DNA from: VMDJ01 sp038146785
GTDB taxonomy: Bacteria > Pseudomonadota > Gammaproteobacteria > Chromatiales > Chromatiaceae
Direction: 5' to 3'
NCBI GenBank assembly: GCA_038146785.1
Contig: JAYQSI010000016.1
Coordinates: forward strand, 310,001-374,000
DNA length: 64,000 nt
Position 1 is the stretch's first letter. Each line of letters starts with the position of its first letter. Shown here piece after piece: positions 36,873 to 45,036 of the stretch. The position numbers and the translations under genes were made by a program. The notes beneath the pieces are model-generated. The model saw nothing but the letters and a program-made list of their open reading frames with translations. It was not told the origin of the DNA and did no database searches.

Positions 36873-38114
36873 TTGTTTCGATTGATCAAATGGTTACTGC
36901 TGCTCACGCCCATCATGGTGCTTGGCTTATTGGTAGCCTCTTTGGAACAAACCTCAGCTATTTCCACTGCTGCCAATCCTGAGCTCGATAAATCCATCAC
37001 GCGAACCGTTTTACAACGCGTGCACCCCAATCAAATTCCACCCGGCGAAAGCAAGCAGCTGCAATTCAATCCAACTGAACTTAGCGCTATCGCAAACACC
37101 CTACTGAAACGCCTCGCAAACGTTCAATCTGCCTTTCAGCTTTCTGACAATCAAATGGACTTCACCTTGAGTGTTGAGCTGCCGCTGATTGATAGCTGGC
37201 GTTATCTCAATGTTCACGGTGTTGTAGCCAAACAAAATGACCAACCGGCTTTAACCACGCTGCAGCTTGGCAGCTTAAAAATTCCAACCACGCTAGTGAA
37301 TTGGATTAGTGAACCACTGATTGAAATTGCACATCGTCGCTTTGAATATCAACTCGCTGCATTGGTTATTGAGCAATGGTCAATCGATCCTCAACACCTG
37401 TCTTTTCAGGTGCGTTGGCGAACCGATGTGGTTGAAAAAGCCTTTGAACAATTACTCGCTGGCGCTAACCAACGTGCTGTGCAGTTTTATACCGATCAGT
37501 TGATTTATTGGCAGCATGCCGGCGGCGATCAGTTTGGCGATCTTCGCCCCTTACTTAATCACTTGTTTAATATCGCGGTGCAACGCTCTGGTCTTTACGA
37601 TGCGCGTACCGATAACCAAGCGATATTTTCTGCACTCGGCGCTTGGGCAACGCGCCAGCTTAAGCACCCATTAGTCTCTGATGAAACGGTTAAGCCGAAA
37701 GGCTTTTATTTAAAGATTCATAAGCGCACTGATCTTGCGCGACACTTTTTAATCGCTGCGGCTTACGCAGCGCATGGCAATCGACAAGCCTCAGATCGCT
37801 TAGGTTTACTCAAAGAGTTAAATGATACGCAGCGTGGCTCTGGCTTTAGCTTTACCGATCTTGCGGCCGGACTAACCGGTGCGCGTGTTGGCGAGTTCGC
37901 GACGAGTCGATCACCTGATGCCATGCTGCTACAAGATAAACTGGCACGCAGCGCTAACGATAATGACTTCATGCCAAACGTTTCAGCGCTACCTGAACAC
38001 CTAAAGCCGGCCGAATTTGATGCTCAGTTTCATGGCAGTGACTCGCCTGAATTCCAGCAGCTGATGCTGCAAATCGATTTGGACATCGACGCCCTACCCA
38101 TTTTTAGTCATTAG
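36873..38114 (+). CDS. Uncharacterised membrane-anchored protein
   Basis: I do not recognise a family with known function. The 413 residues begin at a TTG codon with a clear signal anchor (MFRLIKWLLLLTPIMVLGLL). A periplasmic-looking beta-rich domain follows (about 90-170; DNQMDFTLSVELPLIDSWRYL, LTTLQLGSLKIPTTLV), then a helical domain (about 185-400) with RTDNQAIFSALGAWATRQL and LARHFLIAAAYAAHGN. There is no other start codon in frame upstream. It stands alone between lgt (divergent) and the XRE regulator. Overall it looks like a real coding sequence (no stops in 1.2 kb, membrane anchor, codon use as neighbours). Confidence 0.72.
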   Translation: MFRLIKWLLLLTPIMVLGLLVASLEQTSAISTAANPELDKSITRTVLQRVHPNQIPPGESKQLQFNPTELSAIANTLLKRLANVQSAFQLSDNQMDFTLSVELPLIDSWRYLNVHGVVAKQNDQPALTTLQLGSLKIPTTLVNWISEPLIEIAHRRFEYQLAALVIEQWSIDPQHLSFQVRWRTDVVEKAFEQLLAGANQRAVQFYTDQLIYWQHAGGDQFGDLRPLLNHLFNIAVQRSGLYDARTDNQAIFSALGAWATRQLKHPLVSDETVKPKGFYLKIHKRTDLARHFLIAAAYAAHGNRQASDRLGLLKELNDTQRGSGFSFTDLAAGLTGARVGEFATSRSPDAMLLQDKLARSANDNDFMPNVSALPEHLKPAEFDAQFHGSDSPEFQQLMLQIDLDIDALPIFSH

Positions 38115-38179
38115 CTTCCTAAAGAAGACCTCGCCATTGCCGTTGCTTTCAGCCATTAATTATTGTCTGAAAGTTTTTG

Positions 38180-38542
38180 ATGTCTGAAGCCGAAATTCTC
38201 AATTTGCATCTCAATTCGCTAGGCGAGCGCATGCGCTTTCGTCGTCGCGAACTTGGCTTGACCCAAGATGAGCTCGCACTTCTTTCGGGCACCAATCAAG
38301 CGGTGATTCAAAAGATCGAAAATGGTAAAAGTCTGCGTCCACGCAAACTCGATGTGATTGCAGACGCTCTTAAGATCACACCATCTTGGTTGTTATACGG
38401 TGAGGAAAAAAACACGCAGCTCACCCCCGAGGCAAAAAAAGTCGGCAAGCTATGGATGCGCCTATCTGAGCGCGAACAACGCCGCATTCAACGTGAGATT
38501 GAATTCATCATTCAATCCAACGCGATGCTACATCGTCGGTAA
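38180..38542 (+). CDS. XRE-family transcriptional regulator
   Basis: 120 residues. Helix-turn-helix (about 12-66): LGERMRFRRRELGLTQDELA, LLSGTNQAVIQKIENGK, then a KITPSWLLYGEE linker typical of phage-repressor-like regulators. A basic C-terminal helix (ERREQRRIQ-like) follows. There is no peptidase domain. ATG 38180 is used rather than the TTG codon just before it. Target genes unknown; its 3' end overlaps convergent rlmI by 15 bases. Confidence 0.82.
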   Translation: MSEAEILNLHLNSLGERMRFRRRELGLTQDELALLSGTNQAVIQKIENGKSLRPRKLDVIADALKITPSWLLYGEEKNTQLTPEAKKVGKLWMRLSEREQRRIQREIEFIIQSNAMLHRR

Positions 38543-39721
38543 GACGCGCAAATAAAACGCCTTCAAATACGCTGTCTCAGGAATCGCCGGATGAATCGGG
38601 TGATCCGGGCTTTGCTGTCCTGTCATCAATAACTGCAAATGACGATCTGAATGGCGACCTGCTTGCTGAATGGTGCGCAACAAATGATCACGCTCCATAT
38701 GGAACGAACATGACGCAGACACCAACAAACCATCTTTGCTGAGCAAGCTAATCGCTGCTTCATTCAAACGACGATAAGCCAAGGCGCCTTCTTTTAAATC
38801 TTTTTTGCGTTTAATAAAGGCTGGCGGATCCACCACGATGACATCGAACTGCTCACCGGCTTGCTTCATCTGGCGCAAGGTTTCAAATGCATCACCACGA
38901 TGCGTCATAACATGATCAGCCACGTTATTTAGCTTTGCATTGACCTCAACTTGCTCAAGCGCATGCGCTGACACATCGACACAAACCGCTTCGCTAGCAC
39001 CGGAAACCGCAGCGCGCACGCCCCAGCCGCCCACATAAGAGCAAACATCTAGCACGCGCTTACCGTCGACATGCGGCATCAGCAAATTACGGTTAAATGC
39101 TTGGTCATAGAACCAGCCGGTCTTTTGTCCTTCTGCTAACGCCACTTCAAAGGTCACGCCCGCTTCACGTAATTGCACTCGATCTGGCACTTCACCCATG
39201 CCCACTTCGATGTAACGCTCAATGCCTTCGAGCTCACGAATCGATGAATCGTTTTTAAACAGAATCGAACTTGGTGAGATGACTTTCACAATCGCATCGA
39301 TCACGTCCGCTTTCATTAGCTCCATGCCCGCGGTAGTCAACTGCACCACCACATGATCGCCAAAACGGTCGATCACCAAACCCGGCAGACCATCGGCTTC
39401 ACCAAAGACCCAACGATAGAAAGGCTCTGGCGTAAAACGCTCACGTAAGGAGAGTGCAATCTTAAGGCGATGCACAATCAACGATTGAGTCAGCTCGTGT
39501 TTCGGATCACGACTGACCAAGCGCGCGCAGATCAATGAGTTGGGGTTCGCATAGGCATGCGCAACAAACTTACCTTGCGCATTCTCGATCACCACTGGCT
39601 GACCGGGAGTGAGCCCTTTCAGTGGCGTCTCTTTGGTATCGATTTCATTTGAATACACCCAGAGGTGCCCAGCGCGAAGACGCTTGTCTTGGTTAGGCTT
39701 TAATCGCAAAGCAGCGCTCAT
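38528..39721 (-). CDS. rlmI: 23S rRNA m5C1962 methyltransferase
   Basis: 397 residues. An N-terminal PUA domain (RLKPNQDKRLRAGHLWVYSNEI) precedes a Rossmann methyltransferase: FRWVFGEADGLPGLVIDRFG-like segment, LDVCSYVGGWGVRAA (SAM motif I), FDVIVVDPPAFIKRKKDL (motif IV) and SASCSFHM (catalytic cysteine region). The start at 39721 has GAGGT five bases before it, so the extra upstream in-frame residues are not counted. E. coli RlmI (YccW) is 396 residues. Confidence 0.94.
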   Translation of the reverse strand: MSAALRLKPNQDKRLRAGHLWVYSNEIDTKETPLKGLTPGQPVVIENAQGKFVAHAYANPNSLICARLVSRDPKHELTQSLIVHRLKIALSLRERFTPEPFYRWVFGEADGLPGLVIDRFGDHVVVQLTTAGMELMKADVIDAIVKVISPSSILFKNDSSIRELEGIERYIEVGMGEVPDRVQLREAGVTFEVALAEGQKTGWFYDQAFNRNLLMPHVDGKRVLDVCSYVGGWGVRAAVSGASEAVCVDVSAHALEQVEVNAKLNNVADHVMTHRGDAFETLRQMKQAGEQFDVIVVDPPAFIKRKKDLKEGALAYRRLNEAAISLLSKDGLLVSASCSFHMERDHLLRTIQQAGRHSDRHLQLLMTGQQSPDHPIHPAIPETAYLKAFYLRVLPTM

Positions 39722-39823
39722 GTTGACCTCCGAGGTTTTTGGAAGGCGCAAGCCTACACCACACTGGCGCAATAAACTGAGCATTTCGTCGTATCATGCG
39801 CCTTTCTTTTTTGGAGCACTCCG

Positions 39824-40135
39824 ATGTCTAGCGAGCTACAAGGCACAATTAACACCACCGCCAATGTCTATTTCGATGGCAAATGCGTCAGCCACTCGAT
39901 CACCTTGGCCGATGGCACAAAAAAATCTGCTGGCGTGATTTTGCCTTCAGAACTGACCTTTAATACCGGCGCGCCAGAGATCATGGAGCTGTTACAAGGC
40001 AAATGCGAAGTGCGCCTAAAAGGCAGTGATGACTGGGTAGCTTACGAAGGTGGTCAGCAGTTTGAAGTCGCTGGCGACAGCGCTTTTGACATCAAAGTGA
40101 GTGAAAACCTGCACTACATCTGCCACTTTGGCTAA
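39824..40135 (+). CDS. ppnP: Pyrimidine/purine nucleoside phosphorylase PpnP
   Basis: A cupin-fold phosphorylase of 103 residues (former DUF1255, E. coli YaiE). NVYFDGKCVSHSITLADGTKKS, then GVILPSELTFNTGAPEIMEL and GQQFEVAGDSAFDIKV follow the family from end to end. It splits diverse nucleosides to base and ribose 1-phosphate. Single gene divergent from rlmI. Confidence 0.93.
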   Translation: MSSELQGTINTTANVYFDGKCVSHSITLADGTKKSAGVILPSELTFNTGAPEIMELLQGKCEVRLKGSDDWVAYEGGQQFEVAGDSAFDIKVSENLHYICHFG

Positions 40136-40185
40136 ACCGACTCCTTTATACTGTTGGCAAATCTGATTAATCGAAACACAGCATC

Positions 40186-41457
40186 ATGACTCAAATTACC
40201 GACGTAACCGCTTACATGACCGAACTGGGCCAACGCGCCCGTACCGCTTCGCGCGCACTCGCTGCGGCAGACACACATGCCAAAAATGCAGCATTGAATG
40301 CGATTGCAGATGATCTTGAGAACAGCCGCAAAGCGCTGATTACCGAGAACGCAAAAGATCTGCAAGCCGGTAAAGAAAAAGGTCTGGATGAGGCCTTACT
40401 CGATCGCTTAGAGCTTAATGATGCGCGCATCGATGGCATGATCGAAGGTCTGCGTCAGATAGCGGCTCTGCCCGATCCAATCGGTGAGATTTTCGACATG
40501 AACTACCGCCCAAGCGGTATTCAGGTTGGTCGTATGCGCGTGCCACTCGGTGTGGTCGGCATCATTTACGAATCGCGTCCTAATGTGACTGCCGATGCGG
40601 CAGCACTGTGCTTAAAGTCAGGTAATGCCACGGTGCTTCGTGGTGGCTCTGAGGCTTTCCACTCAAACCAAGCGATTGCGAGCAGCATTCGTCGTGGTCT
40701 TGAGCAAGCAGGTCTGCCTTCCGATGCAGTCCAGGTAATCGAGACCACTGACCGTGCAGCCGTGGGCGACATGATCAACATGCCGAAATACATCGACGTG
40801 ATCATTCCACGTGGTGGCAAAGGCTTGATCGAACGTATCAGCCAAGGCGCTAGCGTGCCGGTGATCAAGCACCTCGACGGTATCTGCCATGTCTATATCG
40901 ATGATGAAGCCGATCCTAAGAAAGCGTTTGATGTCGCACTGAATGCAAAGACGCAGCGTTACGGTACCTGCAACACACTCGAAACCTTGTTGGTTAACGA
41001 CACGGTTGCAGAAACCATTTTGCCTGCGCTTGCCGAAGCCTATCTCGACAAGGGTGTTGAGCTACGTGGTTGTGCAGCCACCTGCAAAATCCTTGGTGAT
41101 CAGTGTATTGCTGCGACTGATGAGGATTGGGATACCGAATACCTCGCGCCGGTTCTGTCGATTCGCATTGTCGATGACTTGGATGCGGCGATTGATCACA
41201 TCAACACGCACAGCTCTTCACATACTGAAAGCATCATCACTGAGAACATCACCAAGTCACGTCGCTTCTTGCGTGAAGTCGACTCAAGCTCTGTCATGGT
41301 GAACGCCTCAACCCGTTTTGCCGACGGCTTTGAATATGGCTTGGGCGCAGAGATCGGCATCTCAACCGACAAGTTCCACGCACGTGGTCCTGTGGGTTTG
41401 GAAGGCCTGACCTCAGTGAAGTTCATCGTGTTGGGTGACGGTCACATCCGTCAGTAA
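40186..41457 (+). CDS. proA: Gamma-glutamyl phosphate reductase
   Basis: Second step of proline synthesis, NADPH-dependent; 423 residues. PLGVVGIIYESRPNVTADAA, CLKSGNATVLRGGSEA, the catalytic cysteine in RYGTCNTLETLLV and FADGFEYGLGAEIGIST-DKFHARGPVGLEGLT are all present. It is followed closely by nadD, the order found in Pseudomonas (proA-nadD-rsfS-rlmH), and is likely the first gene of this run. Confidence 0.97.
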   Translation: MTQITDVTAYMTELGQRARTASRALAAADTHAKNAALNAIADDLENSRKALITENAKDLQAGKEKGLDEALLDRLELNDARIDGMIEGLRQIAALPDPIGEIFDMNYRPSGIQVGRMRVPLGVVGIIYESRPNVTADAAALCLKSGNATVLRGGSEAFHSNQAIASSIRRGLEQAGLPSDAVQVIETTDRAAVGDMINMPKYIDVIIPRGGKGLIERISQGASVPVIKHLDGICHVYIDDEADPKKAFDVALNAKTQRYGTCNTLETLLVNDTVAETILPALAEAYLDKGVELRGCAATCKILGDQCIAATDEDWDTEYLAPVLSIRIVDDLDAAIDHINTHSSSHTESIITENITKSRRFLREVDSSSVMVNASTRFADGFEYGLGAEIGISTDKFHARGPVGLEGLTSVKFIVLGDGHIRQ

Positions 41458-41461
41458 TCCT

Positions 41462-42088
41462 ATGCTTGGCATCTTTGGCGGCACCTTTGACCCCATTCAC
41501 AATGGTCACCTTCGGGTCGCGATTGATGCCTATGAGCAGCTCGGTCTTGATCGGGTTCATCTGATTCCACTTTCTGGCGCGGTTCATCGCGATCAACCAA
41601 AAGCCTCGGCTGAACATCGCTTGGCGATGATCGAAAAGGCCGTTGAACAGACGCCTTATTTGATCGCCGATGATCGTGAGATCCGTCGCGGTGGCGACTC
41701 CTATATGGTCGACACCCTGTCTTCGCTCAAAGCCGATCACCCGACTGAGGCGCTTTGCTTGTTGCTTGGGACCGATGCCTTTAATGGCTTTGATCGTTGG
41801 CGCAATCCTGAACAGATTTTGCAGCTCGCTAACCTCGTGGTGCTAAAGCGACCTGGCTACTCTGTGCCAACCGACTCTCCACTCGCAGCATTGATCAAGG
41901 ATCACCTCTGTGATGATCTTGGCATTCTCAAAACCTCACCTGCCGGCAAAATTTACTTCCTTGAAGTAACCCAACTCGATATCGCCTCGAGTGAGATCCG
42001 CCAAAAAGTCGCTGAATCGCATCAGGCGAACTTTTTGCTACCCAGCAGCACCTTGGAATACATCCAAAAACACCAGCTTTATCGCTAA
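41462..42088 (+). CDS. nadD: Nicotinate-nucleotide adenylyltransferase
   Basis: Forms deamido-NAD from NaMN and ATP. The 208 residues begin MLGIFGGTFDPIHNGHL with the nucleotidyltransferase HxGH motif, then LLLGTDAFNGFDRWRNP and near the end TQLDIASSEIRQKV (ISSTxIR-type). ATG 41462 is chosen over an in-frame GTG that lies inside proA, because the protein then begins directly with the GGTFDP strand. Four bases separate it from the proA stop. Confidence 0.95.
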   Translation: MLGIFGGTFDPIHNGHLRVAIDAYEQLGLDRVHLIPLSGAVHRDQPKASAEHRLAMIEKAVEQTPYLIADDREIRRGGDSYMVDTLSSLKADHPTEALCLLLGTDAFNGFDRWRNPEQILQLANLVVLKRPGYSVPTDSPLAALIKDHLCDDLGILKTSPAGKIYFLEVTQLDIASSEIRQKVAESHQANFLLPSSTLEYIQKHQLYR

Positions 42089-42155
42089 AGCTAACTGAGC
42101 GATACCAAGCGCAATGCGTTAAAATCGCGCACATAGCATTTTTACTGGATTTCCC

Positions 42156-42515
42156 ATGCAAGCCGAAGAATTGCGCGACTTTGTAGTCAATGCGCTTGAA
42201 GATATGAAGGCACTCGACATCAATGTGCTTGATGTTCGTGGTCGCACTGCCATTACCGATTTCATTATCGTTGCCTCGGGCACCTCTGAGCGTCACGTCA
42301 AAGCGACCGCCGAGTCAGTTGCCTTTAAAGCCAAGCAGGCGGGCAATGCGTCGATTGGTGAAGAAGGCGTGAAAGAAGGCGAATGGGCATTGGTCGATTT
42401 GAACGGCGTGGTGCTGCATGTGATGCAAGCGCGCGTGCGTGACTACTACCAAATCGAGAAGCTCTGGGAGCTTGATCCCGCCTCTGCTGAAAAACGTCGC
42501 AACGATCACGTTTAA
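42156..42515 (+). CDS. rsfS: Ribosomal silencing factor RsfS
   Basis: 119 residues; binds ribosomal protein L14 and blocks subunit joining under nutrient limitation. NALEDMKALDINVLDVRGR, ITDFIIVASGTSERHVKA, then GEWALVDLNGVVLHVMQARVRDYYQIEKLW match the family fully. Between nadD and rlmH, as in many gammaproteobacteria. Confidence 0.96.
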   Translation: MQAEELRDFVVNALEDMKALDINVLDVRGRTAITDFIIVASGTSERHVKATAESVAFKAKQAGNASIGEEGVKEGEWALVDLNGVVLHVMQARVRDYYQIEKLWELDPASAEKRRNDHV

Positions 42516-42541
42516 GTGCTGAGCTTCAACGGAGCTTCGTG

Positions 42542-43011
42542 ATGAATATTCACCTCATCGCCGTTGGAGAAAAGATGCCCCGCTGGGTCAGCGAGGGTTA
42601 TCAAGAGTACGCCAAGCGTCTACCCAATGAATGCGCGCTCAAGCTGTCGAAATTGCGCCCGGCAAACGCGGCAAGAATGCCGATATCGCCCGCGCCATGC
42701 GTGATGAAGGCGAGCGCATGCTCGCAGCAATTCCTAAAAACGCTTGGGTGGTCGCGCTCGAAGTTGAAGGCAAAGCCTGGTCTACCGAAGCCTTAGCCGA
42801 GCAACTCGATGGCTGGATGAATCAGGGCTCGGATATCGCGCTATTGGTTGGCGGCCCTGAAGGTCTAGCACCAGAAGCTAAAGCCATGGCAAAGCAGCAA
42901 TGGTCACTCTCACCCCTTACCTTGCCGCACCCTCTGGTTCGCGTTCTGCTTAGTGAGCAGATCTATCGTGCCTGGAGCGTGCTGCGTAACCATCCCTATC
43001 ACCGCGCCTAA
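42542..43011 (+). CDS. rlmH: 23S rRNA pseudouridine-1915 N3-methyltransferase RlmH, frameshifted
   Basis: SPOUT methyltransferase acting on assembled 70S ribosomes. The frame starts MNIHLIAVGEKMPRWVSEGY and breaks after ECALKL. One missing base near 42645 rejoins it to VEIAPGKRGKNADIARAMRDEG. The knot region reads IALLVGGPEGLAPEAK, LSPLTLPHPLVRVLLSEQIYRAW and ends NHPYHRA, the usual C-terminus. Repaired length is 156 residues (E. coli 155). ATG 42542 has GGAG seven bases upstream. Confidence 0.93.
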
Positions 43012-43012
43012 G

Positions 43013-43573
43013 ATGATCCGCCTAGCCTCACAATCACCTCGCCGTGCTGAGTTACTCAGCCAAATTGGCGTTGCCTTTGAAGCGACACCGGCGGATATCG
43101 ATGAAACGCCGCTGCAAGGTGAGCTACCCGAGGACTACGTGATGCGCATGGCGCAAGAAAAAGCGCGCGCGGTGCATCAGCTCCATCCTAACGATTGGGT
43201 GCTCGGCTCTGATACCTCGGTGATCCTTGCGGGCAAGATTTTGGGTAAACCTGAAAATCGTGACGATGGCATTGCCATGCTCAGCGCACTCTCTGGTAAT
43301 ACACATCGCGTGCTGACCTCAGTTTCACTGGTCGGCAGCGACGAATATCACGCGCTGAGCGAAAGCCAAGTGACCTTCCGCCATCTCGATCAAGCCGAGA
43401 TTGAGGCCTACTGGGAAACCGGCGAACCAGCGGATAAAGCGGGGGCTTATGCGGTACAAGGCCAAGCGGCAGTGTTCATTTCGCGGATAAATGGCAGCTT
43501 CTCAGGCATCATGGGCCTACCGCTGTTTGAAACAGCGCAACTCTTAACCCAAGCCGGCATCAAGATCGGATAG
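43013..43573 (+). CDS. maf: Maf-family nucleoside triphosphate pyrophosphatase
   Basis: House-cleaning NTP pyrophosphatase of 186 residues, of the dTTP/UTP-type subgroup (YhdE-like). N-terminal LASQSPRRAELLSQIG, then DWVLGSDTSVILAGKILGKPEN and DKAGAYAVQGQAAVFIS, followed by GSFSGIMGLPL. Its ATG (43013) follows the rlmH stop by one base, and rng follows after nine bases, reproducing the E. coli maf-rng-yhdP order. Confidence 0.92.
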   Translation: MIRLASQSPRRAELLSQIGVAFEATPADIDETPLQGELPEDYVMRMAQEKARAVHQLHPNDWVLGSDTSVILAGKILGKPENRDDGIAMLSALSGNTHRVLTSVSLVGSDEYHALSESQVTFRHLDQAEIEAYWETGEPADKAGAYAVQGQAAVFISRINGSFSGIMGLPLFETAQLLTQAGIKIG

Positions 43574-43582
43574 CATCTGTTT

Positions 43583-45031
43583 ATGAGCGAAGAAATCCTT
43601 ATCAACGTTACCCCGCCCGAGACGCGCGTTGCGATCGTCGAGAACGGTGTTGTGCAGGAAATCATTATCGAGCGTGCGGCTAAGCGCGGACTGGTCGGCA
43701 ACATTTATAAAGGTCGTATCTGTCGCGTACTGCCTGGCATGCAAGCTGCTTTCGTCAATGTCGGTCTAGAGCGTGCTGCTTTCTTACACGCCTCGGATAT
43801 CTATCATCCGGATGGCGCCAAAGATCAAATCACCGATCTGGTTTATGAAAGCGGCGAAGTTGTGGTGCAAGTGGTGAAAGATCCGCTCGGCACCAAAGGT
43901 GCGCGCCTGACAACAAACATCTCCATTCCGTCTCGTTATTTGGTCTACATGCCCAACATGAGTACGGTGGGTGTGTCACAAAAGATTGAAGAAGACGAAG
44001 AGCGTGCACGTCTGCGCGACATACTGACGCGTTACAGTGAAAGCTCTGATATCCCTGCTGGCTTTATTGCACGCACCGCCGCTGAAGGTGTGAGCGAAGA
44101 AGCGCTCTGGAAAGATATGCGTTACTTAGAGCGTCAATGGCGTTCGATTCAAGAACGTGCAAGCAGTGCCAAACCAACCGATGTGATTCATGCTGATCTG
44201 CCTTTAGCGATTCGTGCGCTACGCGATTTAATCACACCTGATGTTGAACGCATTCGTATCGACTCACGCTCCACCTTTAAAGAAGCCAATGAGTTTGCGG
44301 AAAAATATCTGCCTGATAGCAACGTCAGCATCGAATACTACCCAGGTGATCGTCCCATCTTCGATCTGTATGGCGTTGAAGATGAAATTCAAAAAGCACT
44401 GAAGCGCACGGTTGATTTGAAGTCAGGTGGTCATTTGATCATTGATCAAACTGAAGCGATGACCACGGTAGATGTGAATACCGGTGCGTATGTTGGTCAC
44501 CGCAATCTTGAAGAGACCATCTTCAAAACAAACTTAGAAGCAGCGCAAGCGATCTGTCGTCAATTACGTCTGCGTAATCTCGGCGGCATCATCATTATCG
44601 ACTTTATCGATATGACTGACGCTGAACACAAACGCCAAGTGATTCGCGCACTCGAGCGTTGTTTAGCCAAAGATCATGCAAAGACGCATGTGACTGAGGT
44701 CTCATCACTTGGCTTAGTTGAAATGACACGTAAACGTACGCGTGAATCATTAGGTCACGTGTTATGTGAACCCTGTCCTAGCTGTCGTGGCCGCGGCGCA
44801 ATCAAAACCGCTGAAACCACTTGCTACGAAATCTTCCGCGAGATCATTCGTGAATCACGCCAATTTGATGTTGAGCAATTGCTCGTCTTGGCATCACAAG
44901 ATGTGATTGATCGTTTGTTAGACGAGGAATCACAGAACCTCGCTGAGCTTGAGCAGTTCATTGGTAAAGCCATCAAGTTACAAGCTGAAATGCTTTACAC
45001 CCAAGATCAATTCGACGTGGTGCTTGTCTAA
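43583..45031 (+). CDS. rng: Ribonuclease G
   Basis: Endoribonuclease for 16S rRNA 5' maturation and mRNA decay; 482 residues, typical for RNase G. An S1 RNA-binding domain (about 35-125; GNIYKGRICRVLPGMQAAFVNV, AFLHASD) is followed by the RNase-H-like and DNase-I-like catalytic part with the metal aspartates in TVDVNTGAYVG and IIIIDFIDM, then the zinc-link CEPCPSCRGRG. It lacks the long C-terminal scaffold of RNase E. Confidence 0.96.
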   Translation: MSEEILINVTPPETRVAIVENGVVQEIIIERAAKRGLVGNIYKGRICRVLPGMQAAFVNVGLERAAFLHASDIYHPDGAKDQITDLVYESGEVVVQVVKDPLGTKGARLTTNISIPSRYLVYMPNMSTVGVSQKIEEDEERARLRDILTRYSESSDIPAGFIARTAAEGVSEEALWKDMRYLERQWRSIQERASSAKPTDVIHADLPLAIRALRDLITPDVERIRIDSRSTFKEANEFAEKYLPDSNVSIEYYPGDRPIFDLYGVEDEIQKALKRTVDLKSGGHLIIDQTEAMTTVDVNTGAYVGHRNLEETIFKTNLEAAQAICRQLRLRNLGGIIIIDFIDMTDAEHKRQVIRALERCLAKDHAKTHVTEVSSLGLVEMTRKRTRESLGHVLCEPCPSCRGRGAIKTAETTCYEIFREIIRESRQFDVEQLLVLASQDVIDRLLDEESQNLAELEQFIGKAIKLQAEMLYTQDQFDVVLV

Positions 45032-45036
45032 GGGTT

